DNA of 64,000 nucleotides from Limnohabitans sp. 2KL-27 (GCF_001269345.1 NZ_CXOP01000002.1:2170853-2234852); one strand, 5' to 3'. Counted from the stretch's first letter, positions 10,000 through 19,093 are shown. Notes: a model not told the origin generated them from the sequence alone. Numbers and translations are program-made.

Positions 10000-11718
10000 T
10001 CAGGCTTTGGCTTTGACGTAACGGCCAGGGGCGGCTTCGATGGCCTTGTATTTGGCAGCTTTGCCATAGGTTTTGGGCGCAGCAATTTGTTTGCCCGCAT
10101 GGCCCTTGAGCCAGTTCGACCAATCGGTCCACCAGCTGCCGGGCACCTCTTTGGCGCTGGCAATCCAGTCGTTCACATCGGCTGGGAATTTCGAGCCCTC
10201 GCTGAGCCAATGGCTGCGCTTTTTGGCCGCTGGCGGGTTGATCACGCCAGCAATATGACCAGAGGCCCCCATCACGAAACGCTTTTTGCCCGGCAGCACT
10301 TGGGTGCTGGCATAAGCCCCGCCGATGGGCACGATGTGGTCTTCGCGCGAGCCGTAGATGTAAACCGGCATGTCGACCTTGCCCAAATCGATCGCCTCGC
10401 CACAGACCTTGACCTTGCCAGGTTGAACCAGGTTGTTTTCCAGGTAGGTGTTGCGCAGGTACCAGGCGTAGAAGGGCCCCGGCAGGTTGGTCGAATCGCT
10501 GTTCCAGTAGAGCAAGTCAAACGGCGGAGGGGTCTCGCCTTTGAGGTAGTTGCCCACCACGTAGTTCCAGACCAAGTCGTTGGGGCGCAAAAAGCTGAAA
10601 GTGGACGCCAAATCCTGGCCTTTGAGCAAGCCGCCTTGGCCCATTTGCTGTTCACGGAATTTGACGAAGTTCTCGTCAATGAAGACATCCAGGATGCCGG
10701 TGTCGGTGAAGTTGATCAGGGTGGTGAGGAAGGTGGCACTGGCCACCGGCTTGTCGCCGCGTGCGGCCAGCACGGCCAGGGCGGTCGACAAAATGGTGCC
10801 GCCCACGCAAAAGCCCAAGGCGTTGATTTTGGGTGCGCCGGTGATGGCCTGCACGGTGTGGATGGCCTCGATGGCGGCGTGCTCGATGTAGTCGTCCCAG
10901 CTCTTTTGCGCCATCGACTCGTCGGGGTTGCGCCAGCTCACCACAAAGGTGCGGTGGCCCTGGCTCACCGCGTAGCGAATGAGCGAATTTTCGGGTTGCA
11001 GGTCCAGGATGTAGAACTTGTTGATGCAGGGAGGCACCAACAAAAACGGCCTTTCATAGACCTTGGCGGTCAGTGGCTTGTATTCGATGAGTTGGAAAAA
11101 TTCGTTCTCAAAAACGACCGCACCCTCGGTGGTGGCGACGTTCTTGCCGACTTCAAACAGGCTCTCGTCGGTCATGGAGACATGGCCTTGCTGCATGTCG
11201 TGCATCAGGTTTTTCATGCCTTTGGCGATGCTCTCGCCTTGGGTTTCAATGGCTTTCTTTTGCGCTTCGGCATTGAAGGCCAAAAAATTGCTGGGCGCGG
11301 CAGCCGCCACCCATTGCTCCACGGCAAAGCGGATGCGGCTGCGCGTTTTTTCATCCGATTCCACCGCATCGGCCAGACCCATCAGAATCCGGGCATTGAG
11401 CAAGTAAGTGGCGGCATTGAAGGCCGCCATCGGGTTGGAGGCCCACGCATCCCCCGAAAAACGACGGTCCTTGACCTGCAAACTGTTGTTCAGGCTCTGA
11501 TTCCACAAATCAGAGGCGTCTTTGAAATACTGCCCTTGCAGAGCCTGGAGCTTTTCAGGCGAGAATTTGACTTGCGGCACGTTCGCATCGGCACCAGCTT
11601 TCAGCCCACCGAGGTCGATGGTTTGGAAATGCTGCATCGCCTGCCCCCAGCTTTTGGTCAGGTTTTGCTGAAAACCCTCACTCATGCTGGACCAGTAATC
11701 TGGCATCGATGTGCTCAT
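10000..11718 (-). CDS. phaC: Class I poly(3-hydroxyalkanoate) synthase PhaC
   Basis: Polymerises (R)-3-hydroxyacyl-CoA into storage polyester on the granule surface. At 572 residues it has the class I length. The alpha/beta-hydrolase nucleophile is the cysteine of the lipase-box variant GFCVGGT near residue 315. Supporting stretches are ERPFLLVPPCINKFYILDLQP, SQGHRTFVVSWRNPD, the aspartate region MPVYIYGSREDHIVP, and the histidine in GASGHIAGVINPP. I start at ATG 11718 (MSTSMPDYW) because GGAGG precedes it; the longer frame adds 18 unlikely residues. It is the first gene of phaCAB. No phasin or PhaR regulator gene is present in the window. Confidence 0.95.
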   Translation of the reverse strand: MSTSMPDYWSSMSEGFQQNLTKSWGQAMQHFQTIDLGGLKAGADANVPQVKFSPEKLQALQGQYFKDASDLWNQSLNNSLQVKDRRFSGDAWASNPMAAFNAATYLLNARILMGLADAVESDEKTRSRIRFAVEQWVAAAAPSNFLAFNAEAQKKAIETQGESIAKGMKNLMHDMQQGHVSMTDESLFEVGKNVATTEGAVVFENEFFQLIEYKPLTAKVYERPFLLVPPCINKFYILDLQPENSLIRYAVSQGHRTFVVSWRNPDESMAQKSWDDYIEHAAIEAIHTVQAITGAPKINALGFCVGGTILSTALAVLAARGDKPVASATFLTTLINFTDTGILDVFIDENFVKFREQQMGQGGLLKGQDLASTFSFLRPNDLVWNYVVGNYLKGETPPPFDLLYWNSDSTNLPGPFYAWYLRNTYLENNLVQPGKVKVCGEAIDLGKVDMPVYIYGSREDHIVPIGGAYASTQVLPGKKRFVMGASGHIAGVINPPAAKKRSHWLSEGSKFPADVNDWIASAKEVPGSWWTDWSNWLKGHAGKQIAAPKTYGKAAKYKAIEAAPGRYVKAKA

Positions 11719-11805
11719 GCTTGCCTCCAATAAATGGTTTTTTTGGTATCTGCTACCTTCAGTATCTGTCAATTTGTTGTCACCTAAATTACAAAGCGCA
11801 AAAAA

Positions 11806-12114
11806 ATGTATTTGATCGTTATCGCCTGGCTCTACGTGACCTTGCTGATGGGCTTGGCTGAAGCATTTAGTACCCAGGGCACCGTGTTGGGTGCCATCAT
11901 CACTTTCCTTCTGTACGGGGTTTTACCCATGTCATTGCTCGTCTACCTGATGGGCACGCCTTTGCGCCGAAAGGCCCGGCAACAGACCGAGCAAAAGCAA
12001 AGGGCACAGCTTGAGACCCCACCCTCCAATTCATCGGGTGAGCCAGATGCAGGCCGCCATGCGGCCAGTCTGCCCGAGGACTCGGCTGTCTCGCCGGTGA
12101 GAAAAGAACCTTGA
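11806..12114 (+). CDS. Small membrane protein of unknown function
   Basis: A 102-residue protein I cannot assign to a named family. Two hydrophobic segments, about residues 2-18 and 28-47 (GAIITFLLYGVLPMSLLVYLMG), are followed by a basic turn (TPLRRKARQQTEQKQR) and a polar, proline- and serine-rich cytoplasmic tail. It is divergent from phaC, with 87 bases between the starts. Its last 84 bases overlap the 3' end of pgeF on the other strand, so the tail is constrained by, or eroded into, that gene. Coding potential is good in the membrane part and weaker in the tail. Confidence 0.65.
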   Translation: MYLIVIAWLYVTLLMGLAEAFSTQGTVLGAIITFLLYGVLPMSLLVYLMGTPLRRKARQQTEQKQRAQLETPPSNSSGEPDAGRHAASLPEDSAVSPVRKEP

Positions 12115-12819
12115 CTCCTGCGTGACGGTGCACCAGGAGGGTTGGCTGTCGTTGCCAAAAACCCGGTCCAGGCCACGTTGGCGCAATCGCCACCGAGCAA
12201 GGCCTGCCAAATCGGCCAACCATTTACCAGCCAGCCCAGGTGTGAAATACCCGGCCGCCTCGGGGTCGTGCATGCAAAAAGCTGCCCGAACCTCTGCCCC
12301 GACTTCAAAGGCCTGAGGACCAATACAAGGGCCCAGCCACACCAGAATGCGGTCTGGTGGCGTGTCCCGCAAAGCGGGTTGATCGAGCAAGGACTCCAAG
12401 ACACCCCTACCGCCCTCACCCGCCAGGCCGCGCCAGCCTGCATGGGCAGCAGCCACCCATTGGCCTGACGTGTCACACAACAAGACGGGCAAACAATCGG
12501 CCACCATGATGGTGCATGCCACCCCAGAATTCACCGCGACACTCGCATCCGCCTCGGTGCCGTCCACACTGTGGGCATGAAGCACCACAGAGCGATGGCC
12601 ATGCACCTGTTTGAGGAAAACGGGACGATGGCCGATGGCCTCTTGGAGGCGCTGGCGATTGAGTTCAATGTCCTGCGACTCGTCCCCCACATGGTCCCCC
12701 AGATTCATGCTGTCCCAGGGGGCTCGGGATACGCCTCCGCGCCGATCGGTCATCAAAGCCTGAACGTGGGCTGGCGCAGGCCACTCGGGTCGCAACCAAT
12801 GGGCGGGTAGTGGTGTCAT
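12031..12819 (-). CDS. pgeF: Peptidoglycan editing factor PgeF (YfiH, laccase-domain)
   Basis: Zinc protein of the multicopper-polyphenol-oxidase-like (DUF152) family. Members remove wrongly incorporated residues from UDP-MurNAc precursors, and several also act on purine nucleosides. The metal and active-site residues are in FLKQVHGHRSVV, MVADCLPVLLCD and AAHAGWRGLAGEGG. The C-terminus SRFFSHRRDSRVLGQTGRMAACIWL is diagnostic. The start is MTPLPAHWLRPEW at 12819, giving 262 residues; the longer frame would overlap the aat start region. Convergent overlap with the small membrane gene is 84 bases. Confidence 0.9.
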   Translation of the reverse strand: MTPLPAHWLRPEWPAPAHVQALMTDRRGGVSRAPWDSMNLGDHVGDESQDIELNRQRLQEAIGHRPVFLKQVHGHRSVVLHAHSVDGTEADASVAVNSGVACTIMVADCLPVLLCDTSGQWVAAAHAGWRGLAGEGGRGVLESLLDQPALRDTPPDRILVWLGPCIGPQAFEVGAEVRAAFCMHDPEAAGYFTPGLAGKWLADLAGLARWRLRQRGLDRVFGNDSQPSWCTVTQESRFFSHRRDSRVLGQTGRMAACIWLTR

Positions 12820-12943
12820 CACACTGAAAAAAAATAAAAAATGCGACTTGGGCATCGCTGTGCTGTGGAGGATAAACCCAAAAAAATGGCGATCCCATGC
12901 AAAAGCGACAAGAAATGCGTACCCGTTCAGGTGTAATGCACCC

Positions 12944-13711
12944 ATGCCGAGCACCACACCCATGCCTGAATTGAGCTGGATTGAAGCGGACCAGGCCCTT
13001 CCACCCGTTCACCTGGCTTGGGGCCCACAGTCGTCCGCCCCGGGCTTGCTGGCAGCCGGTCAAGACCTGTCGGCCGCACGTTTGCTGGAGTCCTACAGCC
13101 ATGGGGTCTTTCCCTGGTTCAGCGATGGCCAGCCCGTTCTGTGGTGGAGCCCCGACCCCCGAATGGTCTTGCGTCCGCTCGATTTCCGCTTTCAACGTTC
13201 ACTGCGCCAATCCCTCAAGCGCTGGCTGCGCCAACCGGGTTTTTCGCTGACATTTGACCGCGATTTTGGCCAGGTCATTCGCCGTTGCAGCGCCTCCCCC
13301 AGACCCGGTCAAAACGGGACATGGATCGTTCCGACCATGGTGCAGGCCTACGAAGACTTGCATCGCGCAGGCTACGCGCACAGTGCCGAAGTCTGGCTCG
13401 ATGGCGAGCTGGTTGCCGGCTTGTATTTTGTGGCGCTGGGCCATGCCGTTTTTGGCGAGTCGATGTTCACGACCATCAGCGATGGCTCCAAGATGGCTTT
13501 GGCTTGTCTGGTCAGTGTGTGCTTGGCGCATGGCGTTGCCATCATCGACTGCCAACAAAACACCGCGCACCTGGCATTGCTGGGCGCCCAAGAAATCCCC
13601 CGCAACGATTTTGTGGCCAGTGTCCAACAAGAGCGTCTAAAGCCCCCCATAGACTGGGGACAGCAAACTTTATACTGGAACACGTTGACGGCTTTGGACA
13701 TCCCGTTGTGA
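12944..13711 (+). CDS. aat: Leucyl/phenylalanyl-tRNA-protein transferase
   Basis: Adds Leu or Phe from aminoacyl-tRNA to proteins with N-terminal Arg or Lys, marking them for ClpS/ClpAP. The family core is clear: [68 protein letters not shown] and [17 protein letters not shown] start at ATG 12944 ([12 protein letters not shown]), giving 255 residues; ATG 12962 is an alternative. The stop overlaps the GTG start of the next gene, bpt, so the two N-end-rule transferases form one unit. Confidence 0.93.
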   Translation: MPSTTPMPELSWIEADQALPPVHLAWGPQSSAPGLLAAGQDLSAARLLESYSHGVFPWFSDGQPVLWWSPDPRMVLRPLDFRFQRSLRQSLKRWLRQPGFSLTFDRDFGQVIRRCSASPRPGQNGTWIVPTMVQAYEDLHRAGYAHSAEVWLDGELVAGLYFVALGHAVFGESMFTTISDGSKMALACLVSVCLAHGVAIIDCQQNTAHLALLGAQEIPRNDFVASVQQERLKPPIDWGQQTLYWNTLTALDIPL

Positions 13712-14445
13712 CCCATCTCAAAGATCTCCCCATTCAGGCTTTGCAGTTTTACGCAACGGCGCCTTATGCGTGCAGCTATCTGCCTGAACGATTGGCGCGC
13801 TCTCAGGTTGCAACGCCCAGCCATCTGATCCAAAACGAGGTCTACTCTGACTTGGTGGAACAAGGCTTTCGCCGCAGCGGGATGTTCACCTACCGCCCCT
13901 ATTGCGACGGCTGTCAGGCCTGCCAACCCTTGCGGGTCAAGGTCGACGCTTTCAAGCCGGACCGCAGCCAACGGCGCGCCTGGCGTCAACACCAGCAGAT
14001 GCAGGTTCGGGTGCTCGATCTGCAATTCGATCCTGAGCATTACGCTTTGTATTTGCGCTACCAGACCCGCCGTCACCCGGGTGGGGGTATGGACCAGGAC
14101 AGCGTGGACCAATACAACCAGTTTTTACTGCAAAGCCGGGTCAATTCGCGCATCGTGGAGTTCCGCGAGCCCACCAGTGAAGGCACCTTGGGCGCTCTGA
14201 AAATGGTCAGCATTGTGGATGTGTTGAACCATGGCCTGTCAGCGGTTTACACCTTCTACGAACCCGAAGAGCAAGCCAGCTATGGGACGTTCGGTGTGCT
14301 GTGGCAAATTCAGCAGGCGGCAAAACTGCAGCTGCCCTATGTGTATTTGGGTTATTGGATTGAAAGCAGTCCCAAAATGAACTACAAATCGCGCTTTGAA
14401 CCCTGTGAAATACGTGTTCATGGTGAATGGCGAGCACCGATCTGA
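13708..14445 (+). CDS. bpt: Arginyl/leucyl-tRNA-protein transferase (Bpt/Ate family)
   Basis: Bacterial homologue of arginyltransferase. It adds Leu (Bpt) or Arg to proteins with N-terminal Asp or Glu in the N-end rule. The N-terminal cysteine cluster [13 protein letters not shown] and [18 protein letters not shown], the central [18 protein letters not shown] and the C-terminal [25 protein letters not shown] are typical. The start is GTG 13708 ([13 protein letters not shown]), overlapping the aat stop as GTGA and giving 245 residues. Translational coupling with aat is likely. Whether leucine or arginine is transferred cannot be read directly; most bacterial members use leucine. Confidence 0.92.
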   Translation: MTHLKDLPIQALQFYATAPYACSYLPERLARSQVATPSHLIQNEVYSDLVEQGFRRSGMFTYRPYCDGCQACQPLRVKVDAFKPDRSQRRAWRQHQQMQVRVLDLQFDPEHYALYLRYQTRRHPGGGMDQDSVDQYNQFLLQSRVNSRIVEFREPTSEGTLGALKMVSIVDVLNHGLSAVYTFYEPEEQASYGTFGVLWQIQQAAKLQLPYVYLGYWIESSPKMNYKSRFEPCEIRVHGEWRAPI

Positions 14446-14451
14446 CAGGCT

Positions 14452-14473
14452 AAATTTTCACAGTGTAAAATTT
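14452..14473. promoter_or_regulatory. Palindrome upstream of the IclR gene
   Basis: AAATTTTCACA-G-TGTAAAATTT forms a near-perfect AT-rich palindrome (one extra base in the left arm), 20 bases before the IclR-type start codon. IclR proteins commonly repress their own gene through such sites. The function is inferred from position and symmetry. Confidence 0.45.
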
Positions 14474-14493
14474 GGGCATCGCCAGACGACACC

Positions 14494-15273
14494 ATGAAAA
14501 AAGACCCCGCATTCACGCCATCGCCCACCATCCAAGTCATAGAGCGGATGTTTTCGCTGATTGACGTGCTCGCATCTCGGGAAGAGGCCATTTCCCTGAA
14601 GGAAATCAGCGAAAAAACAGGCCTGCACCCCTCGACCGCACACCGCATCTTGAACGACCTGGCCACCGGCCGATTTGTCGATCGCCCCGAAGCGGGCAAC
14701 TACCGCCTGGGCATGAGGCTTCTGGAACTGGGCAATTTGGTCAAAGGCCGGCTCAATGTGCGCGATGCAGCGCTCGCTCCCATGCGCGAATTGCACAAGC
14801 TCATTCAGCAACCTGTGAATCTCAGCATGCGCCAAAGCGATGAAATCGTTTACATCGAGCGCGCCTACAGTGAACGCTCAGGCATGCAGGTGGTTCGGGC
14901 CATCGGCGGGCGTGCACCTTTGCACCTGACCTCGGTGGGCAAACTTTTCCTGGCAGCAGATGACCCTCTGCGTGTTCGCTCTTATGCCACCCGCACGGGC
15001 CTGCTGGGCCAAACACGCAACAGCATCACGCAGCTGCAAGTCCTTGAACGGGAGCTGACACGCGTCAAGCAGCATGGCATTGCCCGCGACAACGAAGAGC
15101 TGGAGTTGGGCGTACGCTGCATCGCAGCTGGCATCTACGACGACCAAGGCAAGCTGCTGGCAGGCTTGTCGATCTCTGCGCCTGCTGACCGCCTGGACGA
15201 GGGATGGCTGCCCAAGCTGCAGGCCACGGCCCATGAAATCAGCAAAACATTGGGTTATCACGGCGACCATTGA
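14494..15273 (+). CDS. IclR family transcriptional regulator
   Basis: A 259-residue regulator. The N-terminal winged helix spans about residues 10-75 (IQVIERMFSLIDVLA, SLKEISEKTGLHPSTAHRILNDLATGRFV). The C-terminal GAF-like effector domain includes ERSGMQVVRAIGGRAPLHLTSVGKLFLA and GIARDNEELELGVRCIAAGIYDDQGKLLAGLSIS, with the usual small-molecule pocket pattern. No catabolic genes are adjacent, so its target is unknown. The palindrome just upstream suggests autoregulation. A symmetric terminator follows. Confidence 0.9.
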   Translation: MKKDPAFTPSPTIQVIERMFSLIDVLASREEAISLKEISEKTGLHPSTAHRILNDLATGRFVDRPEAGNYRLGMRLLELGNLVKGRLNVRDAALAPMRELHKLIQQPVNLSMRQSDEIVYIERAYSERSGMQVVRAIGGRAPLHLTSVGKLFLAADDPLRVRSYATRTGLLGQTRNSITQLQVLERELTRVKQHGIARDNEELELGVRCIAAGIYDDQGKLLAGLSISAPADRLDEGWLPKLQATAHEISKTLGYHGDH

Positions 15274-15284
15274 GGCGCTTGACC

Positions 15285-15321
15285 CCATGAAAAAAGGCCT
15301 CTGAGAGGCCTTTTTTCATGG
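15285..15321. terminator. Bidirectional rho-independent terminator
   Basis: A fully symmetric sequence, CATGAAAAAAGGCCTC-TGA-GAGGCC followed by TTTTTTCATG, lies between the convergent IclR gene and pbpG. The GC stem has A and T runs on its two sides, so it should work on both strands. Confidence 0.85.
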
Positions 15322-15331
15322 GACTGGCGGG

Positions 15332-16432
15332 TCAGCCGGGCTGGCGTTCGGCCAAAGCCGAATGCCTGACACCTGAGGCGCCCGATGACTTTTCCAACCA
15401 GCGGCGTACACGCTCTGCATCGGCAGTGCGGCTGAGTTTGCCTGCCGAATCCAAAAACACCATGATCAGTTTGCGCCCGGCCACTTGCGCCTGCATCACC
15501 AAGCACTGACCCGCTTCAGAGATGTAGCCGGTTTTTTGCAAACCGATGTCCCACTCGGCGCTTTTCACCAAGCGATTGGTGTTGTTGTACTGGAGGGTTC
15601 GACGTCCGACTTCGATCTCTCGGCCATGCGATGTGGACAGTTCACGCAAAACAGGTTCTTGGTAGGCCGCCCCCACCAAAACGGCCAGATCACTGGCGCT
15701 GGACTGGTTTCGGCTGGACAAACCCGTGGGCTCCACATAGCGTGTATCGGACATGCCCAAATTTTGTGCACGGGCATTCATACGCGAGACAAAAACAGCC
15801 AATCCACCCGGAAAACTTCTGCCCAAAGCATGTGCTGCACGGTTTTCGCTGGACATCAAAGCCAGATGCAACAAGTCACCCCGGCTGAGCACCGTGCCCA
15901 CAGCCAAACGGGAAGAACTGCCTTTTTCTGTGTCCACATCGGCCTGGGTGATGGTGATCATCTCGGACATGGGCAATTGGGCCTCTGAAATGACCAAGCC
16001 GGTCATCAGCTTGGTCAAAGAGGCAATGGGCAAAACGGCATGGTCGTTTTTGCGGAACAAAACTTCCCGGGTGTCTTGGTCAATGACCAAGGCCACGCTC
16101 GAGCGCAAATCCAGAGGATCGTTGGCACTGTGAAGACCAGCCATTTGCCCGTAAGACGCACGCATGGGCACGGCCTTGCGGTTGGCTGCCCCAGGGCGCT
16201 GGCCTTTGGTTTTTTGAGCAACCGTCTGCTTCTTTTTCTGAACGGTTTTGGGCGCACTTGCAACCGGGCGCTTTTTGGCATTGGCAGTATTGTTTTGCGC
16301 CAGCACCGTGGTGGGCCATGCGGATACGGCCAGCAACACCCCTGCGGTCAAAGCGGCCAACAGACTTTGAGGCCATCGGCCGCTGGCCATTGGGGTGAAG
16401 AGTGCAGTCAATCGCATCAGGGGCATCATCAT
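15332..16432 (-). CDS. pbpG: D-alanyl-D-alanine endopeptidase (PBP7 type)
   Basis: Low-molecular-weight penicillin-binding protein of the S11 family, acting in the periplasm on peptidoglycan crosslinks. The N-terminal hydrophobic segment (about residues 18-45, ending near VLAQ) is a signal peptide. A lysine-rich linker (KKRPVASAPKTVQKKKQ) follows. The three catalytic motifs are present: SLTK near residue 136, SSEN near residue 195, and KTG near residue 305. Its 366 residues and lack of a long C-terminal amphipathic anchor favour endopeptidase over carboxypeptidase. It lies downstream of leuA but is separated from it by a terminator. Confidence 0.88.
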   Translation of the reverse strand: MMMPLMRLTALFTPMASGRWPQSLLAALTAGVLLAVSAWPTTVLAQNNTANAKKRPVASAPKTVQKKKQTVAQKTKGQRPGAANRKAVPMRASYGQMAGLHSANDPLDLRSSVALVIDQDTREVLFRKNDHAVLPIASLTKLMTGLVISEAQLPMSEMITITQADVDTEKGSSSRLAVGTVLSRGDLLHLALMSSENRAAHALGRSFPGGLAVFVSRMNARAQNLGMSDTRYVEPTGLSSRNQSSASDLAVLVGAAYQEPVLRELSTSHGREIEVGRRTLQYNNTNRLVKSAEWDIGLQKTGYISEAGQCLVMQAQVAGRKLIMVFLDSAGKLSRTADAERVRRWLEKSSGASGVRHSALAERQPG

Positions 16433-16473
16433 GGCGTCATTGGGTTAATTCCCGCAAGTTTACCCAAATAAAA

Positions 16474-16507
16474 AAAGTCACGCAAGAACAATAACTTGCG
16501 TGACTTT
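16474..16507 (-). terminator. Rho-independent terminator after leuA
   Basis: AAAGTCACGCAAG and CTTGCGTGACTTT form a 13-bp stem around an 8-base loop. In the leuA direction a T run follows (TTTTTTTATTTGG), so it should end the leuA transcript before pbpG. Confidence 0.85.
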
Positions 16508-16542
16508 ATTGAAGCCAGACAGTACGTCTAAATGCTTAAATC

Positions 16543-18081
16543 TCAGCCTTGGGCTGCCACCCTGTCAGCCTTGCTTTGCAACTTATTGAGTGCACTCAGA
16601 TACGCCTTGGCAGAGGCCACGACGATATCGGGGTCAGAACCGACGCCATTGACCACACGACCACTGTTTTGGAGTCGTACTGTGACTTCGCCCTGACTTT
16701 CGGTGGAGCCACTGATGGCGTTGACCGAATAAAGCACCATCTCGGCGCCACTTTTGACATGGGACTCGATGGCTTTCAAAGAGGCATCGACTGGGCCATT
16801 GCCATCCGACTCGGTGCGGACTTCCTTGCCCTCGACCGTGAAAACCACGGCCGCATGAGGACGCTCACCGGTTTCGCTGTGCTGCGACATCGAGACAAAG
16901 CCGTATTGCTCTTTTTCAGCGGTCACGCTCTCGTCACCCACCAACGCCAGGATGTCTTCGTCAAAAATTTCGCTCTTGCGGTCGGCCAACTCCTTGAACT
17001 TGGCAAAGGCGTTGTTGATTTCGGTTTCGCTGTCGAGCGTGACGCCCAAATCTTGCAAACGCTGTTTGAAAGCATTGCGGCCGCTGAGCTTGCCCAGCAC
17101 GATCTTGTTGGTGGTCCAACCCACGTCCTCGGCGCGCATGATTTCATAGGTGTCACGCGCCTTGAGCACGCCATCTTGGTGAATGCCCGAGGCGTGGGCA
17201 AAGGCGTTGGCCCCGACCACCGCCTTGTTGGGCTGCACCACAAAACCCGTGGTTTGGCTGACCATGCGGCTGGCCGCCACGATGTGGCTGGTGTCAATGC
17301 CGATATCAAGGCCAAAATAGTCGCGTCGCGTCTTGACGGCCATGACCACTTCTTCGAGTGAGCAATTGCCCGCGCGCTCCCCCAATCCGTTGATGGTGCA
17401 CTCCACCTGGCGCGCGCCGCCGATCTTCACGCCCGCCAGGGAGTTGGCCACCGCCATGCCCAGATCGTTGTGGCAGTGCACAGACCAGATGGCTTTGTCC
17501 GAGTTGGGAATGCGCTCGCGCAAGGTGCGGATGAACTCGCCGTACAACTCGGGCACGGCATATCCCACGGTGTCGGGCACGTTGATGGTGGTGGCGCCCT
17601 CGGCAATCACCGCTTCGAGCACACGGCACAAAAAGTCCATGTCGCTGCGGTAACCGTCTTCGGGACTGAACTCGACATCGCCCACCAAATTGCGCGCAAA
17701 GCGCACCGATTGCTTAGCCTGTTCAAACACCTGATCAGGTGTCATGCGCAGCTTCTTCTCCATGTGCAAAGGGGAAGTGGCGATGAAGGTGTGAATGCGG
17801 CCGCTGTTGGCGCCTTTGAGGGCCTCGGCAGCGCGCGCAATGTCCCTGTCATTGGCACGGGACAAGGAACAAATGGTGGAGTCCTTGATCGCGTCGGCAA
17901 TGCTTTTGACGGCCTCGAAATCACCGTTGGAGCTGGCGGCAAAACCGGCTTCGATCACATCCACGCGCAGACGCTCCAGCTGGCGGGCAATGCGCAGCTT
18001 CTCGTCGCGGGTCATGGAGGCACCGGGCGATTGCTCGCCATCGCGCAAGGTGGTGTCGAAAATAATCAGTTTGTCAGTCAT
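16543..18081 (-). CDS. leuA: 2-isopropylmalate synthase
   Basis: First committed enzyme of leucine synthesis, condensing acetyl-CoA with 2-oxoisovalerate. The TIM barrel begins [18 protein letters not shown], with metal ligands in [12 protein letters not shown] near residue 205 and the glycine-rich [11 protein letters not shown]. The C-terminal regulatory domain (about residues 390-505) includes the leucine-feedback region. I choose ATG 18081 (MTDKLIIFD) because AGGAG lies five bases upstream; an in-frame GTG two codons earlier is less well placed. The length is 512 residues. It is preceded by a leader peptide and attenuator and follows pssA and the ilv genes. Confidence 0.95.
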   Translation of the reverse strand: MTDKLIIFDTTLRDGEQSPGASMTRDEKLRIARQLERLRVDVIEAGFAASSNGDFEAVKSIADAIKDSTICSLSRANDRDIARAAEALKGANSGRIHTFIATSPLHMEKKLRMTPDQVFEQAKQSVRFARNLVGDVEFSPEDGYRSDMDFLCRVLEAVIAEGATTINVPDTVGYAVPELYGEFIRTLRERIPNSDKAIWSVHCHNDLGMAVANSLAGVKIGGARQVECTINGLGERAGNCSLEEVVMAVKTRRDYFGLDIGIDTSHIVAASRMVSQTTGFVVQPNKAVVGANAFAHASGIHQDGVLKARDTYEIMRAEDVGWTTNKIVLGKLSGRNAFKQRLQDLGVTLDSETEINNAFAKFKELADRKSEIFDEDILALVGDESVTAEKEQYGFVSMSQHSETGERPHAAVVFTVEGKEVRTESDGNGPVDASLKAIESHVKSGAEMVLYSVNAISGSTESQGEVTVRLQNSGRVVNGVGSDPDIVVASAKAYLSALNKLQSKADRVAAQG

Positions 18082-18123
18082 GTTCACTCCTGGTCAAAAA
18101 CCCGCAAGTCCAAGCAAAAATGC

Positions 18124-18157
18124 AAAAGGCCCGATGCGGATGGCATTCGGGCCTTTT
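18124..18157 (-). terminator. Attenuator hairpin upstream of leuA
   Basis: In the leuA direction AAAAGGCCCG-A-ATGC pairs with GCAT-CGGGCCTTTT, then GCATTTTTG follows, giving an intrinsic terminator within the leuA leader, before the gene. CATCCGC inside its loop and 3' arm (18136-18142) can instead pair with GCGGGATG at the end of the leader peptide gene (18182-18189), a possible antiterminator. The arrangement fits ribosome-mediated leucine attenuation; switching itself is inference. Confidence 0.65.
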
Positions 18158-18176
18158 GGGAAAATGTTTGCGTGTG

Positions 18177-18230
18177 CTACACATCCCGCCCGAGAGGCGC
18201 TAGCAGTAGTGCAAACAAAGAAAAGTTCAT
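18177..18230 (-). CDS. Leucine-rich leader peptide of leuA
   Basis: A 17-codon open frame reading MNFSLFALLLAPLGRDV and ending in TAG lies 20 bases before the attenuator hairpin. Five of 17 residues are leucine, three in a row (CTA CTG CTA). CTA appears infrequent in the flanking GC-rich genes, so ribosomes should stall there when leucyl-tRNA is scarce. No strong Shine-Dalgarno sequence is seen. It is below normal gene-finder length limits. Similar leaders are known upstream of leu operons in other proteobacteria; this exact peptide I do not recognise. Confidence 0.65.
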   Translation of the reverse strand: MNFSLFALLLAPLGRDV

Positions 18231-18277
18231 GAGAATACTGTAGCACAGTTCAAAACAAGCTTTCTCGTGCACATGAC

Positions 18278-19093
18278 TCACTGGTGCAAGCCGCGCTCTT
18301 CTGGCTCATCGGTTGAGGTACTGATCATGCTGGTCGGTTGACCTTTGGCCTTGCGCCAAACATAAATCACATAACCGCTCAAACCATAGGCGACAAAAAC
18401 GCCAAACAACACGGTTGGGGGGTCGATGTTGACCACCGCAATGCCCAAGGCGACCAGAACGAGTGTGGCGAAGGGCACGCTCTTTTTCATGTGCATGTCC
18501 TTGAAACTGTAAAACGGCACATTGGTCACCATGGTCAGGCCCGCAAACAAGCACACAGCAAACATGCCCCAGGACACGGCTTTGGCGGGCACGGCGTTTT
18601 CAAACATGATCCAGACAAAACCCATCACCAAAGCCGCTGCAGCTGGCGAGGGCAAGCCCTGGAAATAACGCTTATCGACCACGCCCGTATTGACATTGAA
18701 ACGCGCCAGGCGCAGCGCCGCACAAGCGCAGTAAACAAAAGCCGCAATCCAGCCCCAACGACCGAGCTCCTTCAGGGTCCAGACATAGGCGATCAAAGCG
18801 GGCGCGGCACCAAAGGACACCATGTCGGAGAGCGAATCCATTTGCTCACCAAAGGCGCTTTGGGTGTTGGTCATGCGTGCCACTCGGCCATCCAGGCTGT
18901 CGAGCACCATGGCACTGAAGATGCCCACTGTGGCCAAGTCAAAACGGCCATTGATGGCCATCACGACGGCATAAAAACCAGCAAACAGGGCAGCCAAAGT
19001 GATCATATTGGGCAGCATGTAGATGCCCTTGGAGGGCTTGCGCACCGGTGCTGGGCCCTCTGCGTCTTCAGCGGTGTCGTTGGCTTTGTTCAT
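18278..19093 (-). CDS. pssA: CDP-diacylglycerol-serine O-phosphatidyltransferase
   Basis: Integral membrane enzyme making phosphatidylserine, the precursor of phosphatidylethanolamine. The CDP-alcohol phosphotransferase signature (DGxxAR...GxxxDSLxD) is visible as DSLDGRVARMTN then FGEQMDSLSDMVSFGAAP near residues 65-100. Several transmembrane helices follow (for instance WIAAFVYCACAALRLARF). The length is 271 residues. It lies between ilvC and leuA, a linkage seen in many betaproteobacteria, but terminator-like hairpins on either side mean it may be transcribed separately. No decarboxylase (psd) is next to it. Confidence 0.93.
   Translation of the reverse strand: MNKANDTAEDAEGPAPVRKPSKGIYMLPNMITLAALFAGFYAVVMAINGRFDLATVGIFSAMVLDSLDGRVARMTNTQSAFGEQMDSLSDMVSFGAAPALIAYVWTLKELGRWGWIAAFVYCACAALRLARFNVNTGVVDKRYFQGLPSPAAAALVMGFVWIMFENAVPAKAVSWGMFAVCLFAGLTMVTNVPFYSFKDMHMKKSVPFATLVLVALGIAVVNIDPPTVLFGVFVAYGLSGYVIYVWRKAKGQPTSMISTSTDEPEERGLHQ

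Noticed and set aside
10087..11733. 548-codon plus-strand open frame
   Set aside because: It is antisense to phaC over its whole length.
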